NCBI RefSeq assembly: GCF_001456955.1
Contig: NZ_KQ758476.1
Span: forward strand, 39,537-103,536
DNA length: 64,000 bases
Direction: 5' to 3'
DNA from: Microbacterium enclense
GTDB lineage: Bacteria; Actinomycetota; Actinomycetes; Actinomycetales; Microbacteriaceae
Shown: piece after piece, positions 8,227 to 17,944 of the stretch
Layout of the letters: each line of letters begins with the position of its first letter
Position numbering within the stretch: position 1 is the first letter of the stretch
Notes under the pieces: generated by a model
Told to the model about the DNA's origin: nothing
Databases searched by the model: none
Seen by the model: the letters and a program-made list of their open reading frames with translations, nothing else
Translations under genes and position numbers: made by a program

Positions 8227-9311
8227 GGTCGGAGGCTCCCGTCGCGGTCGGCCAGTGACTGCGCGATCGCGCGAGCGGCGTGCTCCGACGCTTCGATCGC
8301 ACCGGCCAGATACCCGCCCTCGTGAGAGCTCGTCTCGCTTCCGGCGGTGAACAGCCGGTCCGCCCAGGCGCCGTGAACCCACCGGTCGGCGGGTGAGGGG
8401 TGGCCGCCCGAGATCAGGTCGTCGGATGTACAGGTGAGCGGTTCCGCGGCCCAGTCCCTCAGGATCGTGTTCACCGGGGTCATCGCCGCCTCCCCGAAGA
8501 TGCGGGCGAACTGCGCGAGGCACGCCTGCGTAAGGGCCGTCTCGCCGATGAGCGAGCGTTCGGTCGGCCCCACGCCGAGGAACCCGAAGAGGGCGGGCCG
8601 TCCGTCGGCGGTGGTGGCATCGTGCATCTCGAGCATCGGACCCACCATGCTCTGTGCGGTGCCCGACAGACCGGCATCCAGCCAGAACGCCTCGTCGTAG
8701 GTGGCGAAGAACTTCGCCTGCGCCGCCATCCACGTCGGAGTGGAGCGCCACAGCGCCGCGGTCTCGTCGGCGAGAGGCGGGGAGAACGAGACCGTCGCCG
8801 CGGCGAGGCGCGGCGGCAGGGCGATGACGACGCGCTCGGCCTGCACGACGCCCGCGGCCTCGCCCTCGCCGTACGCCACTCGCACTCCGTCCGTCGACAG
8901 CTCCACCTCGCGTGCCGCGGCGCCCAGGCGGATCGCGGTGTCGGGAACGGAACGGCGCAGAGCGTCCACGAGGGAAGCAGCACCGCCGCTGAAGCGCAGC
9001 GACTGCGAGCTCTGCCCGGTGCCCGAGTACCGCTGCGCCGGTTCGCGCGACATCCGCTCGAAGACGACATCACCGGCGCTGCTCTGCGTGAAGGCCGGCA
9101 GCGACAGGTCGTCGACGAGGGCTCCGATGGCCGGCTGCATCGCGGGCCAGAACCACGACGGGCCGAGATCGCACCCGTCGACGGTGTCGACCCGCCCCCC
9201 GAGGCGGTCCCGTGCCTCCAGCAGCACGAAGGGGATCTCGGCCTCGGTGAGGATGCGAGCGACGTTCAGGCCGGCTACGCCGCCGCCGATGATGATGACC
9301 TGGGTGCGCAA
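8223..9311 (-). CDS. FAD-dependent amine oxidase / NAD(P)-binding Rossmann flavoprotein
   Basis: Flavoprotein of about 362 residues. The N-terminus has the dinucleotide-binding motif QVIIIGGGVAGLNVARILT followed by LLEARDRLGGRVDT, and the C-terminus has the second FAD signature (LFTAGSETSSHEGGYLAGAI). These define the monoamine oxidase/phytoene desaturase-like group. The start is a TTG at 9311 behind a GGGAG site at good spacing; the open frame runs much further upstream but is not coding in character. It is first of the operon that continues with the glyoxalase remnant and the MFS gene. The substrate is unknown. Confidence 0.85.
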   Translation of the reverse strand: MRTQVIIIGGGVAGLNVARILTEAEIPFVLLEARDRLGGRVDTVDGCDLGPSWFWPAMQPAIGALVDDLSLPAFTQSSAGDVVFERMSREPAQRYSGTGQSSQSLRFSGGAASLVDALRRSVPDTAIRLGAAAREVELSTDGVRVAYGEGEAAGVVQAERVVIALPPRLAAATVSFSPPLADETAALWRSTPTWMAAQAKFFATYDEAFWLDAGLSGTAQSMVGPMLEMHDATTADGRPALFGFLGVGPTERSLIGETALTQACLAQFARIFGEAAMTPVNTILRDWAAEPLTCTSDDLISGGHPSPADRWVHGAWADRLFTAGSETSSHEGGYLAGAIEASEHAARAIAQSLADRDGSLRP

Positions 9312-9510
9312 GAGGACTCCCGTCGCGAAGTGGAGCTTCGACGGTAACCCGCGCCGTGGCCTGCGACGACCACGCGGGACATCCCATCCGCCCTGGGGTC
9401 CGTCGTCCGCCCCGTGCAGCAGACGGGCCCCGCCGTCAATGCCGGTGACGCACAGCCCCCGCATAGACACGATGAGGGTCCTATTATGTGCTCCCGATGA
9501 GGATTCGACC

Positions 9511-10884
9511 ATGCCCGCGCCCCCCGACGCCGATTTCGTCGTGCTCTCGAGCCGCTTCGCGCCCGAGCGCGACGGGGGGTATGCGGTCGCCGTCGCCTCC
9601 CGCCTCCGGCTGCTCGCCTCGCTCGGCGTCGAGCGCCCCCTCCTGCTCACCTTCGACACCGGCCGAGCCGACGATCACGCGAGGGACGGTCGACGTGCAT
9701 TCGCCGCGCCCCATCTCGACGTCGAGATCCGAAACCTCTTCGAGGAGATCCGCCTCGACCCGACGTGGCTCTTCGCGCAGGCCCGCGTGGGGCGCGCCGA
9801 CCCCGCCCACGCGTATCGCGCGATCGAGGACGACGAGGGACGCGAGGTGCTCTTCCTCCCCGTCATCGCGGACGATCCGGCCTGGCACCTGACGACGGCC
9901 TCGGTGGTGGTGCCGGGTGAGACCGGCACCCGCACCGTGGCCGGCTTCCGAGAGCTCTACCGCGTGTGGCTGACGCGCGTGGTGGGCCAGCTCCGCGAGC
10001 GCGCCGGCGACCCGGATCGCTGCATCGTCGTCATCTGCGAGTCCAAGCAGATCGGCGAGCTGATCGCCGACTGGGCCGACCCCCACGTGCGCATCGTGCA
10101 CACGGTCCACAACTCGCACCTCACCGAGCCCTGTCGGTCCTCCTCGGAGCTGCGCGATGACGGGTGGCGCCGATGGCTCGCCCTGCGGGAACACTTCGAC
10201 GCCGTCATCTGGCCCACCGCCTCGCAGAAGCACGACGTGGCCGAACGGTTCGGCGCCGATGCGGCATCCGTGGCCATCCCCACCCCCGTCATCGCCGCCC
10301 CCGGAATCCGCCCCCGCCCGCGGAGGATCCGGGACGTGCTCATGGTGAACCGGCTCGTCGACCAGAAACGGGTGGATGCCGCCATCTCGGCGTGGCCCCG
10401 CGTGCGGGAGGCCGTACCCGATGCGCATCTGCGCATCTACGGCGACGGCCCCCTGCGCAGCCGGCTGGAGGATCAGATCAGAGAGGCAGGCCTGACGCAG
10501 AGCGTGCACCTGCACGGGTACTCCGACCACGTTCGGGAGGCCATGGCCATCTCGACGGTGTTCCTGTGCACCAGCGCGTTCGAGGGACAGAACCTCGCCA
10601 TCGGGGAGTCGCTGGCGAGTGGTCTCCCGGTCGTCGCGTTCGACGTGTGCTACGGACCCCGCGATTACGTGGGCGACGGCGGCATCCTCGTCGCTCCGGG
10701 CGACACGGATGCTCTTGCGGACGCACTGCTCGAGGTGCTGCTCGACGAGGGCGCGCGGGCCGAGATGTCGCAGCGTGCGCTCGAGCAGGCTCGCCGACTG
10801 AGTCCGGAGGCGGTGGGCGAGGCGTTCGCGCGTCTGCTCCACGACGTCGTCTCGCGCCCGGCGAGGCGGCGCGCCGCCGGCTGA
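9511..10884 (+). CDS. Glycosyltransferase, GT4 fold, teichoic-acid (TagE/GtfA) type
   Basis: Retaining glycosyltransferase of about 457 residues. The C-terminal half has the GT4 EX7E motif at Glu358 and Glu366 (EGQNLAIGE) and a following YGPRDYV, typical of poly(glycerol-phosphate) or glycan alpha-glucosyltransferases of the TagE/GtfA group. No signal or membrane segment; action on the cytoplasmic side is expected. The ATG at 9511 is preceded by GAGGA with 7 bases spacing; an in-frame ATG at 9472 is less well supported. It stands alone, divergent from the amine oxidase operon and convergent to yhgE. The acceptor is uncertain; wall teichoic acid or a surface glycan is plausible. Confidence 0.8.
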   Translation: MPAPPDADFVVLSSRFAPERDGGYAVAVASRLRLLASLGVERPLLLTFDTGRADDHARDGRRAFAAPHLDVEIRNLFEEIRLDPTWLFAQARVGRADPAHAYRAIEDDEGREVLFLPVIADDPAWHLTTASVVVPGETGTRTVAGFRELYRVWLTRVVGQLRERAGDPDRCIVVICESKQIGELIADWADPHVRIVHTVHNSHLTEPCRSSSELRDDGWRRWLALREHFDAVIWPTASQKHDVAERFGADAASVAIPTPVIAAPGIRPRPRRIRDVLMVNRLVDQKRVDAAISAWPRVREAVPDAHLRIYGDGPLRSRLEDQIREAGLTQSVHLHGYSDHVREAMAISTVFLCTSAFEGQNLAIGESLASGLPVVAFDVCYGPRDYVGDGGILVAPGDTDALADALLEVLLDEGARAEMSQRALEQARRLSPEAVGEAFARLLHDVVSRPARRRAAG

Positions 10885-10900
10885 GTGCGCGGGTCGCGGT

Positions 10901-11019
10901 CCCTTCGACAGGCTCAGGGACCGCTGCGCGAGGTGGCTGAGCCTGTCGAAGCCCCGGCGCGGGGTACGGTCCCTTCGACAGGCTCAGAGACCCGGGGTGG
11001 GGTGGCTGAGCCCGTCGAA
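10901..11019. repeat. Two tandem hairpins built from the TTCGACAGGCTCA repeat
   Basis: TTCGACAGGCTCA occurs at 10904-10916 and 10974-10986. Its inverse TGAGCCTGTCGAA occurs at 10938-10950, and again with one change at 11007-11019. The two inverted pairs fill the gap between the convergent glycosyltransferase and yhgE genes. This short repeat is familiar from intergenic regions of high-GC actinobacteria. A role as a two-way terminator or a REP-like element is likely. Confidence 0.75.
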
Positions 11020-11035
11020 GCCACCGGGACCCGCG

Positions 11036-12973
11036 TCAGCCGATCAGGCTCGGCTGCAGGTCCTTCAGCGTGCGGTGGTGCGTCATGCGCGTCACGCCGA
11101 TCGCCGCCACCAGCACGCCGCCGACCATCCACGCGCCCAGCACCAGCAGGTCGGACCCGACGCGCGAGACGTCGCCGCCGTACATGACCTGCCGCATGGC
11201 GTCCACCACGTATCCCATCGGGAGCACGTGATGAAGCGCCGCCAGCGGCGCGGGAAGCGTCTGCCACGGGAAGGTGCCGCCCGCGGTGACGAGCTGCAGC
11301 ACCATCAGGACGAGCCCCAGGAACTGCCCCACGGAGCCGAGCCACACGTTCAGAGCGAGCACGATCGCCGCGTACGTCGCCGAGGCGAAGAGCAGGATGC
11401 CGAGAGCCGCCGCCGGATTCGCGAACGAGAACTGCAGCGCGATCGCGAGCACCGTGAACAGCCCCACCATCTGCAGGGCGCCGAGCCCCGCCGGGGTCAG
11501 CCAGCCCGCGAGAGTCACGCGCACGGGAGACCGCAGCGCCGTGATCGCGCGCTTCGAGACGGGCTTGACGATGAGGAACAGCGCGTAGATGCCGATCCAG
11601 CCCGCCAGGGCGGCGAAGAACGGGGCGAGACCGGCGCCGTAGTTCTGCGCCTTCGTCACGGCGCTCGTGCCGACCGCGACCGGGTCGGAGATCGCCTGGG
11701 CCTGGACCTGCCGGGTCGCATCGTCGGAGTCGGGGATCTGCTCGACACCCGCGGCGAGCCCGTCGCGCAGTTGCGTCGCCCCCGTCGAGAGCTGGCCGAT
11801 GCCGCCGTCGAGCTGTGCGGCGCCGTCGCGCAGCTGCGCGGAGCCGTCGCGTAGCTGCGCGGCGCCGGATGCCGCGGTGCCCGCGCCGTCGGCGAGGGCC
11901 GAGGCCCCGTCGGCCGCGCTCGCCGCGCCGGTTGCGACGCTCGCGCTGCCCGCGGCGACCTGCCGGGCTCCCGCGTCGAGCTGGTCGATCTGGGTGACGG
12001 TGTCCTGCACGCGCTGGTTCGCGGCGGCGAGGCGGTCGCCCACCGGGTCGAGCCGGGTGAGGACCTCGTCGACGCGCGCCTGGTCGAGGCCGGCGTCGGT
12101 CAGGGCCTGCGCGATGTCGGCGCGCGCCTGGGGCAGCAGGGAGGCGGCTTCGCCGGCCGCGGATCCGACGCGCTCGGCCGCGGCGTCGATGCGGTCCACG
12201 CCGCCGGCGACCTGTTGAGCGCCAGCCGCGACCTGCGCGGAGCCGTCGCGCAGCTGCGCGGTGCCGTTGCGCAGCTGGTTCGCGCCGGCCGAGAGCTGCG
12301 CGGTGCCGTCGGCCAGCTGCGACGCGCCGTCGGCGAGGGTCGCCGAGCCGCTCGCGAGCTGCGCGGAGCCGTCCTTCGCCGTCGCCAGTGCATCGACGAG
12401 CTGGGTCGCCCCGGAAGTGGCATCCACGAGTTTCAGGCGGATCGTGTGCAGGGCGTCGAGCAGGGTGAGCCCCGCTTCGTCGATGACCTTCTGTGCGACG
12501 GATGCCTGGATCCGCGCCACCGCCTGCGTGCCGATCGTCGAGGCGAGGTAGTTGTTCGCGTCGTTCGTGCGCAGCTCGATGTCGGCCTGGCGTGGGCTGT
12601 CGCTCGACAGCGAGGCCACGGCATCCGTGAAGTCGGCGGGCAGGGTCACGATGAAGTCGAAGTCGCCCGCCTGCAGGCCCGCGTCGGCCTGGTCGGACGA
12701 GACGCGGTGCCATTCGAACGTGTCGCTCTCGAGCAACTGCTCGGCCGCCTCGTCGCCGAGGTTGCGCTGCTGCCCGTTGACCTCGGCGCCCCGATCGTCG
12801 ACGACGAGCGCCACGGGGACGCTGGAGAGGTTGCCGTAAGGGTCTTGGTTGGCCCAGAGGTAGAGGCCGCCGTACAGGATCGGCACGGCGAGCAGGGCGA
12901 TCAGCGCGATCACCGACATGCGCGTGGACGTGAGGCGGCGCAGCTCCGCCGTGATCATCTGCGGGATCTTCAC
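11036..12973 (-). CDS. YhgE/Pip-family membrane protein
   Basis: Membrane protein of 645 residues. One helix near residues 17-37 is followed by a large external domain and about five helices in the last 200 residues, the ABC-2 type permease layout. Between about residues 190 and 420 there are many copies of an LxxG heptad pattern (QLADGTAQLSAGANQLRNG and so on), the hallmark of YhgE/Pip proteins, likely a long helical stalk. Homologues act in secretion of ESX/WXG proteins or as phage-infection receptors. The GTG start overlaps the upstream TGA and has a GGGAGG site. It is the final gene of a tetR operon, so efflux or envelope remodelling under repressor control is plausible. Confidence 0.88.
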   Translation of the reverse strand: MKIPQMITAELRRLTSTRMSVIALIALLAVPILYGGLYLWANQDPYGNLSSVPVALVVDDRGAEVNGQQRNLGDEAAEQLLESDTFEWHRVSSDQADAGLQAGDFDFIVTLPADFTDAVASLSSDSPRQADIELRTNDANNYLASTIGTQAVARIQASVAQKVIDEAGLTLLDALHTIRLKLVDATSGATQLVDALATAKDGSAQLASGSATLADGASQLADGTAQLSAGANQLRNGTAQLRDGSAQVAAGAQQVAGGVDRIDAAAERVGSAAGEAASLLPQARADIAQALTDAGLDQARVDEVLTRLDPVGDRLAAANQRVQDTVTQIDQLDAGARQVAAGSASVATGAASAADGASALADGAGTAASGAAQLRDGSAQLRDGAAQLDGGIGQLSTGATQLRDGLAAGVEQIPDSDDATRQVQAQAISDPVAVGTSAVTKAQNYGAGLAPFFAALAGWIGIYALFLIVKPVSKRAITALRSPVRVTLAGWLTPAGLGALQMVGLFTVLAIALQFSFANPAAALGILLFASATYAAIVLALNVWLGSVGQFLGLVLMVLQLVTAGGTFPWQTLPAPLAALHHVLPMGYVVDAMRQVMYGGDVSRVGSDLLVLGAWMVGGVLVAAIGVTRMTHHRTLKDLQPSLIG

Positions 12974-13566
12974 CGCGCGACCTCCCGGGCGTCGATGGCG
13001 GTGCGCGAGGCGTGTCCGGCGATCACCAGCACGGCGTAGCCGCGCTCGGCGAACTCCTCTGCGATCCGCCACCAGTCGAGCGGTTCGCCGCCGTGGCGAT
13101 CGGGGGCGACGAGCACGAGCCCCTCGACGTCGGCGCGCAGAGCTGCGAGCTCGAGCAGCAGCCGGATGCGCAGAGACGGCTCGACGTTGCCGATGGGCAG
13201 GCCGGCGATCGCGTCGAGCCCGATGCCCTCCAGCCACCGCGCGGCGGCGAACGGGGTGGGCGCGTGACCGGCGAACATCAGCTCCTCGGCGACGACGCCG
13301 GTGACCGAGACGTTCGGTTCGGGTTCCGACACGACGGGCGCGTCGACGAGGGCGATGCGGCGGCGCAGGGTCTTGGCATCCACCCGTCCGTCGATGGTGA
13401 CGGTGCCGCGATCGGTCTTCATGCGACCGGATGCCACGAGGCCCAGCACCGTGGGACGCTGCTCGGTCTCGGCGACGACGAGGCTCGCGCGGCCGGTCTC
13501 GAACGCCGTCGAGGTCTCGGGCAGGGCGCTGCGGCCCTTGGCGACGGCGTCGACGACGATCTTCAC
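12970..13566 (-). CDS. Degenerate ABC ATPase-like protein without catalytic motifs
   Basis: Protein of 198 residues that follows the outline of an ABC ATPase (strand, would-be P-loop, GTVTIDGRVDAKTLRRRIALV, helical region, signature, Walker B). The catalytic residues are gone. Where the P-loop should be (31-40) the sequence is VAETEQRPTV, with no GxxGxGK[ST]. The signature position (128-133) reads VEPSLR, and Walker B (148-156) reads EGLVLVAPD, without the Asp-Glu pair. It starts with GTG overlapping the tetR stop, and its own stop overlaps the yhgE start. It probably acts as a non-hydrolysing partner of the YhgE protein; ATP binding is unlikely. Confidence 0.7.
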   Translation of the reverse strand: MKIVVDAVAKGRSALPETSTAFETGRASLVVAETEQRPTVLGLVASGRMKTDRGTVTIDGRVDAKTLRRRIALVDAPVVSEPEPNVSVTGVVAEELMFAGHAPTPFAAARWLEGIGLDAIAGLPIGNVEPSLRIRLLLELAALRADVEGLVLVAPDRHGGEPLDWWRIAEEFAERGYAVLVIAGHASRTAIDAREVAR

Positions 13567-14168
13567 GAGGCCTCCAGGTCGGGGTGCTCGGCGAGCAGCG
13601 CGCGCGCCTCGGTCCAGGAGAGCCCCGCGATCCCGAGCACCGCGCAGACCGCGATCGCGCGTGCGGTCGAGCTCTCGGCGTCGACGCGGGCGACGACCGT
13701 GCGGCCGGTCTCTTCGAGCAGGCGCGACAGCGTGGGGGCGGGGAGGTCGGTGCGCAGCTCTCCGGCCTCCTGCCCGCGGCGGACGATCTGGTCGATACGG
13801 CGGCGGAGCGGCGCGAGGGCGGCGGAGGTCTCGGCGAGGTGGGCGTCGTCGAGCGCGAGGGCCGCGGCGGCCTGCACGTGCGCGGCTTCGCGCCAGAGTT
13901 CGGAGGCGAGGCGGGCCAGCGCGACGCGCGCGTCGGCGTCGTCGACGCCCGCGGCGATGGCGTTGAAGCGCTCGGCGCCGGCGGCGATGACCTCGCGCAC
14001 GATGGCGTTGCGGTCGTCGAAGTGGCCGTAGAGGGCGCGGCGCGAGAGGCCGGCGCGGCGGGCGATCGAGTCGATCGACGCCCGCGGGTCGTGGCCGATG
14101 GCGGCGGTGGCCGCGGTTAGGATGCCGGCGCGGTTCTCGACGGCGTCGCGGCGGGTGGAGGTGCTCAC
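13563..14168 (-). CDS. TetR-family repressor
   Basis: Protein of about 201 residues. The N-terminal helix-turn-helix is clear (ASIDSIARRAGLSRRALYGHFDDRNAI), followed by an all-helical ligand domain. The GTG at 14168 is favoured; an upstream ATG at 14216 would lie on the far side of the palindrome at 14187-14210. It leads the operon tetR - ABC-like - yhgE with GTGA overlaps at both junctions. The palindrome directly in front of it makes autorepression and control of the whole operon likely. Confidence 0.88.
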   Translation of the reverse strand: MSTSTRRDAVENRAGILTAATAAIGHDPRASIDSIARRAGLSRRALYGHFDDRNAIVREVIAAGAERFNAIAAGVDDADARVALARLASELWREAAHVQAAAALALDDAHLAETSAALAPLRRRIDQIVRRGQEAGELRTDLPAPTLSRLLEETGRTVVARVDAESSTARAIAVCAVLGIAGLSWTEARALLAEHPDLEAS

Positions 14169-14186
14169 GGGGATCAGTCTACGCCG

Positions 14187-14210
14187 AACTTGCACGCCAG
14201 TGTGCAAGTT
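14187..14210. promoter_or_regulatory. TetR operator palindrome
   Basis: AACTTGCAC (14187-14195) and GTGCAAGTT (14202-14210) are perfect 9-base arms with a 6-base spacer, ending 19 bases before the tetR start. Size, symmetry and position fit a TetR-dimer operator that also covers the promoter. Confidence 0.8.
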
Positions 14211-14236
14211 AATCACCCCCTGCGTCCGCTATCTCG

Positions 14237-14508
14237 GTGACTTGCGGGAAGTGTTCGCGGGGGAGGGGCTTTTTCGAGCACGCGGCGCAAGTCATCGTTT
14301 GGAGGCGCGGGTGGCCGGGTGAGGCCGGTGACTCGCGGGTTATGCACGCGGCGGCCGTCTTCCGGCGGGCATAAGGCGCAAGTCACCGACTTACGGGCCG
14401 GGGCCGGTCGTGTTCCCGGCCCGGGGTGGGCGCGCGGGGCGCGGGAGCGGTGACTTGCGGCGTATGCACCCGAGCGTGCGCGTTCGGCGGGCATGGGCCG
14501 CAAGTCAC
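14237..14508. repeat. Three copies of a 58-59 base palindromic element
   Basis: Units at about 14237-14294, 14328-14386 and 14450-14508 each begin with GTGACTTGCGG (or GTGACTCGCGG) and end with the inverse, such as CCGCAAGTCAC. Units 2 and 3 also share internal TATGCAC and GCGGGCAT arms. Each can fold into a long hairpin. They share the ACTTGC/GCAAGT core with the TetR operator next to them. No coding capacity is seen here. They look like an intergenic mobile-type (REP/MITE-like) element or a structured RNA array. Confidence 0.7.
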
Positions 14509-14518
14509 GGGCCGGGCC

Positions 14519-14609
14519 GGGAGCGGCAAGAGAGCGCGCGGCCAGGGAGCGGCATGAGAGCGCGCGGCCGGGAGCGGCAAGAGAGTGCGCGGCCAGGGAG
14601 CGGAAAGGG
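14519..14609. repeat. 26-base tandem repeat
   Basis: Three and a half copies of a unit starting GGGAGCGGCAAGAGAGCG follow directly, with a period near 26 and a few changes per copy. It lies between the palindromic elements and the argG terminator. Nothing indicates a gene. Confidence 0.7.
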
Positions 14610-14611
14610 AA

Positions 14612-14642
14612 AGAGCCCGCGGCGCTCGGCGCCGCGGGCTCT
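14612..14642 (-). terminator. Rho-independent terminator of argG
   Basis: A perfect 14-base stem (14612-14625 with 14629-14642, AGAGCCCGCGGCGC and its inverse) lies 15 bases after the argG stop. In the direction of argG it is followed by a pyrimidine/T-rich run. Confidence 0.85.
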
Positions 14643-14657
14643 CGCCGGGGTGCTTCG

Positions 14658-16178
<1,521 letters not shown>

Positions 16179-16862
16179 TCAGCCGACGGTGACGCCGGTG
16201 ATCGTCACCGGGTTCGCCGGGGCGCCGTCGCGCGCGCCGCCGGTGACGCCTCCCGCGGCGATCGACTGCACGACGGCCAGGCCCTCGGGCGACATCGTGC
16301 CGAAGACGGTGTAGTTCGGATCGAGCTGCGTGTCTTCGTACACCAGGAAGAACTGCGAGCCGTTCGTGCCGGGCCCCGCGTTGGCCATCGCCACCGTGCC
16401 CGCGGGGTACGTCTCGCTCCCGTCGAGCTCGTCGGCGAACCGGTATCCCGGGCCTCCGCGGCCGGTGCCGGTGGGGTCGCCGCACTGCAGCACGTAGATG
16501 CCCGAGGTGGTGAGTCGGTGGCACTCGGTGTTCGTGAAGTACTGCTGCTGCGCGAGCGAGACGAAGCTCTCGACGGTGCAGGGTGTGCGCTCGCCGTCGA
16601 GGGTCAGCGGGATGTCGCCGGCCGAGGTCTGCAGCACCGCCTGCACCTCACCGGTGGGCTGGTCGGTTCCCGTCGCCGGCGGCGTGACGTCGACCGCGGG
16701 CTGCCCCGAGGCGGGGTAGGCGCATTCGCCCGACACCGCGCCCGCGCTCGGCGCGCTCTCGCTCGCCGCGCTGGTCGCCGGAGCCGATCCTGTCGACGCG
16801 CATCCGGCGAGCATGAGCAGGGCGGAGGCGGCGAGGGCCGCGGACATCAGTCGAGTGCGCAC
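16179..16862 (-). CDS. Lipoprotein cyclophilin-type peptidyl-prolyl isomerase
   Basis: Exported protein-folding helper of 227 residues. A lipoprotein signal ends in LMLAGCAS with Cys21 as the acylation site, followed by a Ser/Ala-rich linker. The cyclophilin domain covers about residues 75-227 and shows TECHRLTTSGIYVLQCGDPTGTGRGGPGY, then ANAGPGTNGSQFFLVYEDT and YTVFGTM, close to known cyclophilin A-fold motifs. The GTG start follows a GGAG site at short spacing. It lies alone between argG and a Pr6Pr gene in the same direction. Confidence 0.9.
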   Translation of the reverse strand: MRTRLMSAALAASALLMLAGCASTGSAPATSAASESAPSAGAVSGECAYPASGQPAVDVTPPATGTDQPTGEVQAVLQTSAGDIPLTLDGERTPCTVESFVSLAQQQYFTNTECHRLTTSGIYVLQCGDPTGTGRGGPGYRFADELDGSETYPAGTVAMANAGPGTNGSQFFLVYEDTQLDPNYTVFGTMSPEGLAVVQSIAAGGVTGGARDGAPANPVTITGVTVG

Positions 16863-16933
16863 GCGCTCCAGGGTAGGACGGCACGCCGGCATCGGCGAGC
16901 ACGCGCACCGCGTCTGCGATGATTCCCAGGCGG

Positions 16934-17632
16934 TCACCCTGAGTGCGGGCGGATGCCGCGCGCCCGGCCGACGGCGACGACACCGAAAGCGAGTGCGATG
17001 ATGCCCGACGCGATCACGACGATGTAGCCGATCACCGAGCCCCACCCGTGAGTTGCCGGGTCGAGGAACGGGTACGGGTACCAGAACGGGGCGCCCGTGG
17101 TCGGGTTGGTGATGAGCGGGGCGCGCAACAGGGTGTAGACGATCCAGACGATGGGGAAGATCGCCGCCCCGAACGCCGCCGACCAGGGCAGCCGGCGACG
17201 GTTGGGCCCGATGAGAACGTCGAGCAGCAGGAACAGCGGCCCCCATACGTGCATGATCTCGTTCGACCAGCCGACGGTCTCGGGCTGCAGCGCGAGGCCC
17301 CGCAGGAGCAGGTTGTAGACCACCCCGGTGACGATCATGTACGTCGAGATCCACGCCAGGGCGGTGGCGAGCGCGGGCAGGTCGACTTCGGACGCCCGGC
17401 CGCGCACGAAGAAGCGCACGCCCGCGACGACGAGCACGACGACAGCCGACAGGTTCGAGAGGATCGTGAAGTAGCTGAAGAAGTTGGCGGTCACCGTCGC
17501 CAGGTCGCGCCCCCGGGCGAGCGCCTCCGACAGCGTCGAGACGAACTGTGCCAGGACAGCGGCGGCGATCAGCGCGGCGACGGCCAGTCGCCCGAGGCTC
17601 CATCCGACGGCCCACTCGCGTGATCGCAGCAT
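16934..17632 (-). CDS. Pr6Pr-family (FAR-17a/AIG1-like) membrane protein
   Basis: Protein of 232 residues with six hydrophobic segments. It contains the family features FFSYFTILSNL after the first helix, NEIMHVWGPLFLLLD in the middle, and APFWYPYPFLDP near the end. The distant eukaryotic relatives (AIG1/ADTRP) are membrane hydrolases of fatty-acid esters; the bacterial family has no proven function. No coupling with its neighbours is visible. Confidence 0.85.
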   Translation of the reverse strand: MLRSREWAVGWSLGRLAVAALIAAAVLAQFVSTLSEALARGRDLATVTANFFSYFTILSNLSAVVVLVVAGVRFFVRGRASEVDLPALATALAWISTYMIVTGVVYNLLLRGLALQPETVGWSNEIMHVWGPLFLLLDVLIGPNRRRLPWSAAFGAAIFPIVWIVYTLLRAPLITNPTTGAPFWYPYPFLDPATHGWGSVIGYIVVIASGIIALAFGVVAVGRARGIRPHSG

Positions 17633-17944
17633 CGCCCCAGGCTAACGGCGCACCGCTCGCGGATGGAGGTCCGCGGTCAGCGGCCCCCTCGCCGCCGAGG
17701 TCGGCGCCCCGGACCGAGGTCGCCTCGCTCCGCCCACCGGCCGGCATCGTGTCCGATTTCGAGGTGGCCGACGGCGGACCTGTGCTCGGCACCGCCGGGG
17801 AGGCGGGATCAGCCTGGATGTCACGGGGGATCGGTGCGGCCGATATCGCCTGAGGCGAAGGCGCCGGACCCCACTCACCCGGCGGCAGAGCGGGCCTCGA
17901 GCTCGGTGAGCGTCGCGGGGCCGGGCCGTCGAGCGCGGAGTACC
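17633..17944. other. Intergenic region, 312 bases, no gene seen
   Basis: Divergent spacer between the Pr6Pr gene and the FadR-type regulator. It should hold both promoters. Open frames crossing it have no start signal or family resemblance. No clear palindrome was found that could serve as a FadR-type operator. Confidence 0.6.

Noticed and set aside
14237..14609. CRISPR array
   Set aside because: Units are palindromic or directly abutting tandem repeats without unique spacers, and no cas gene is near.
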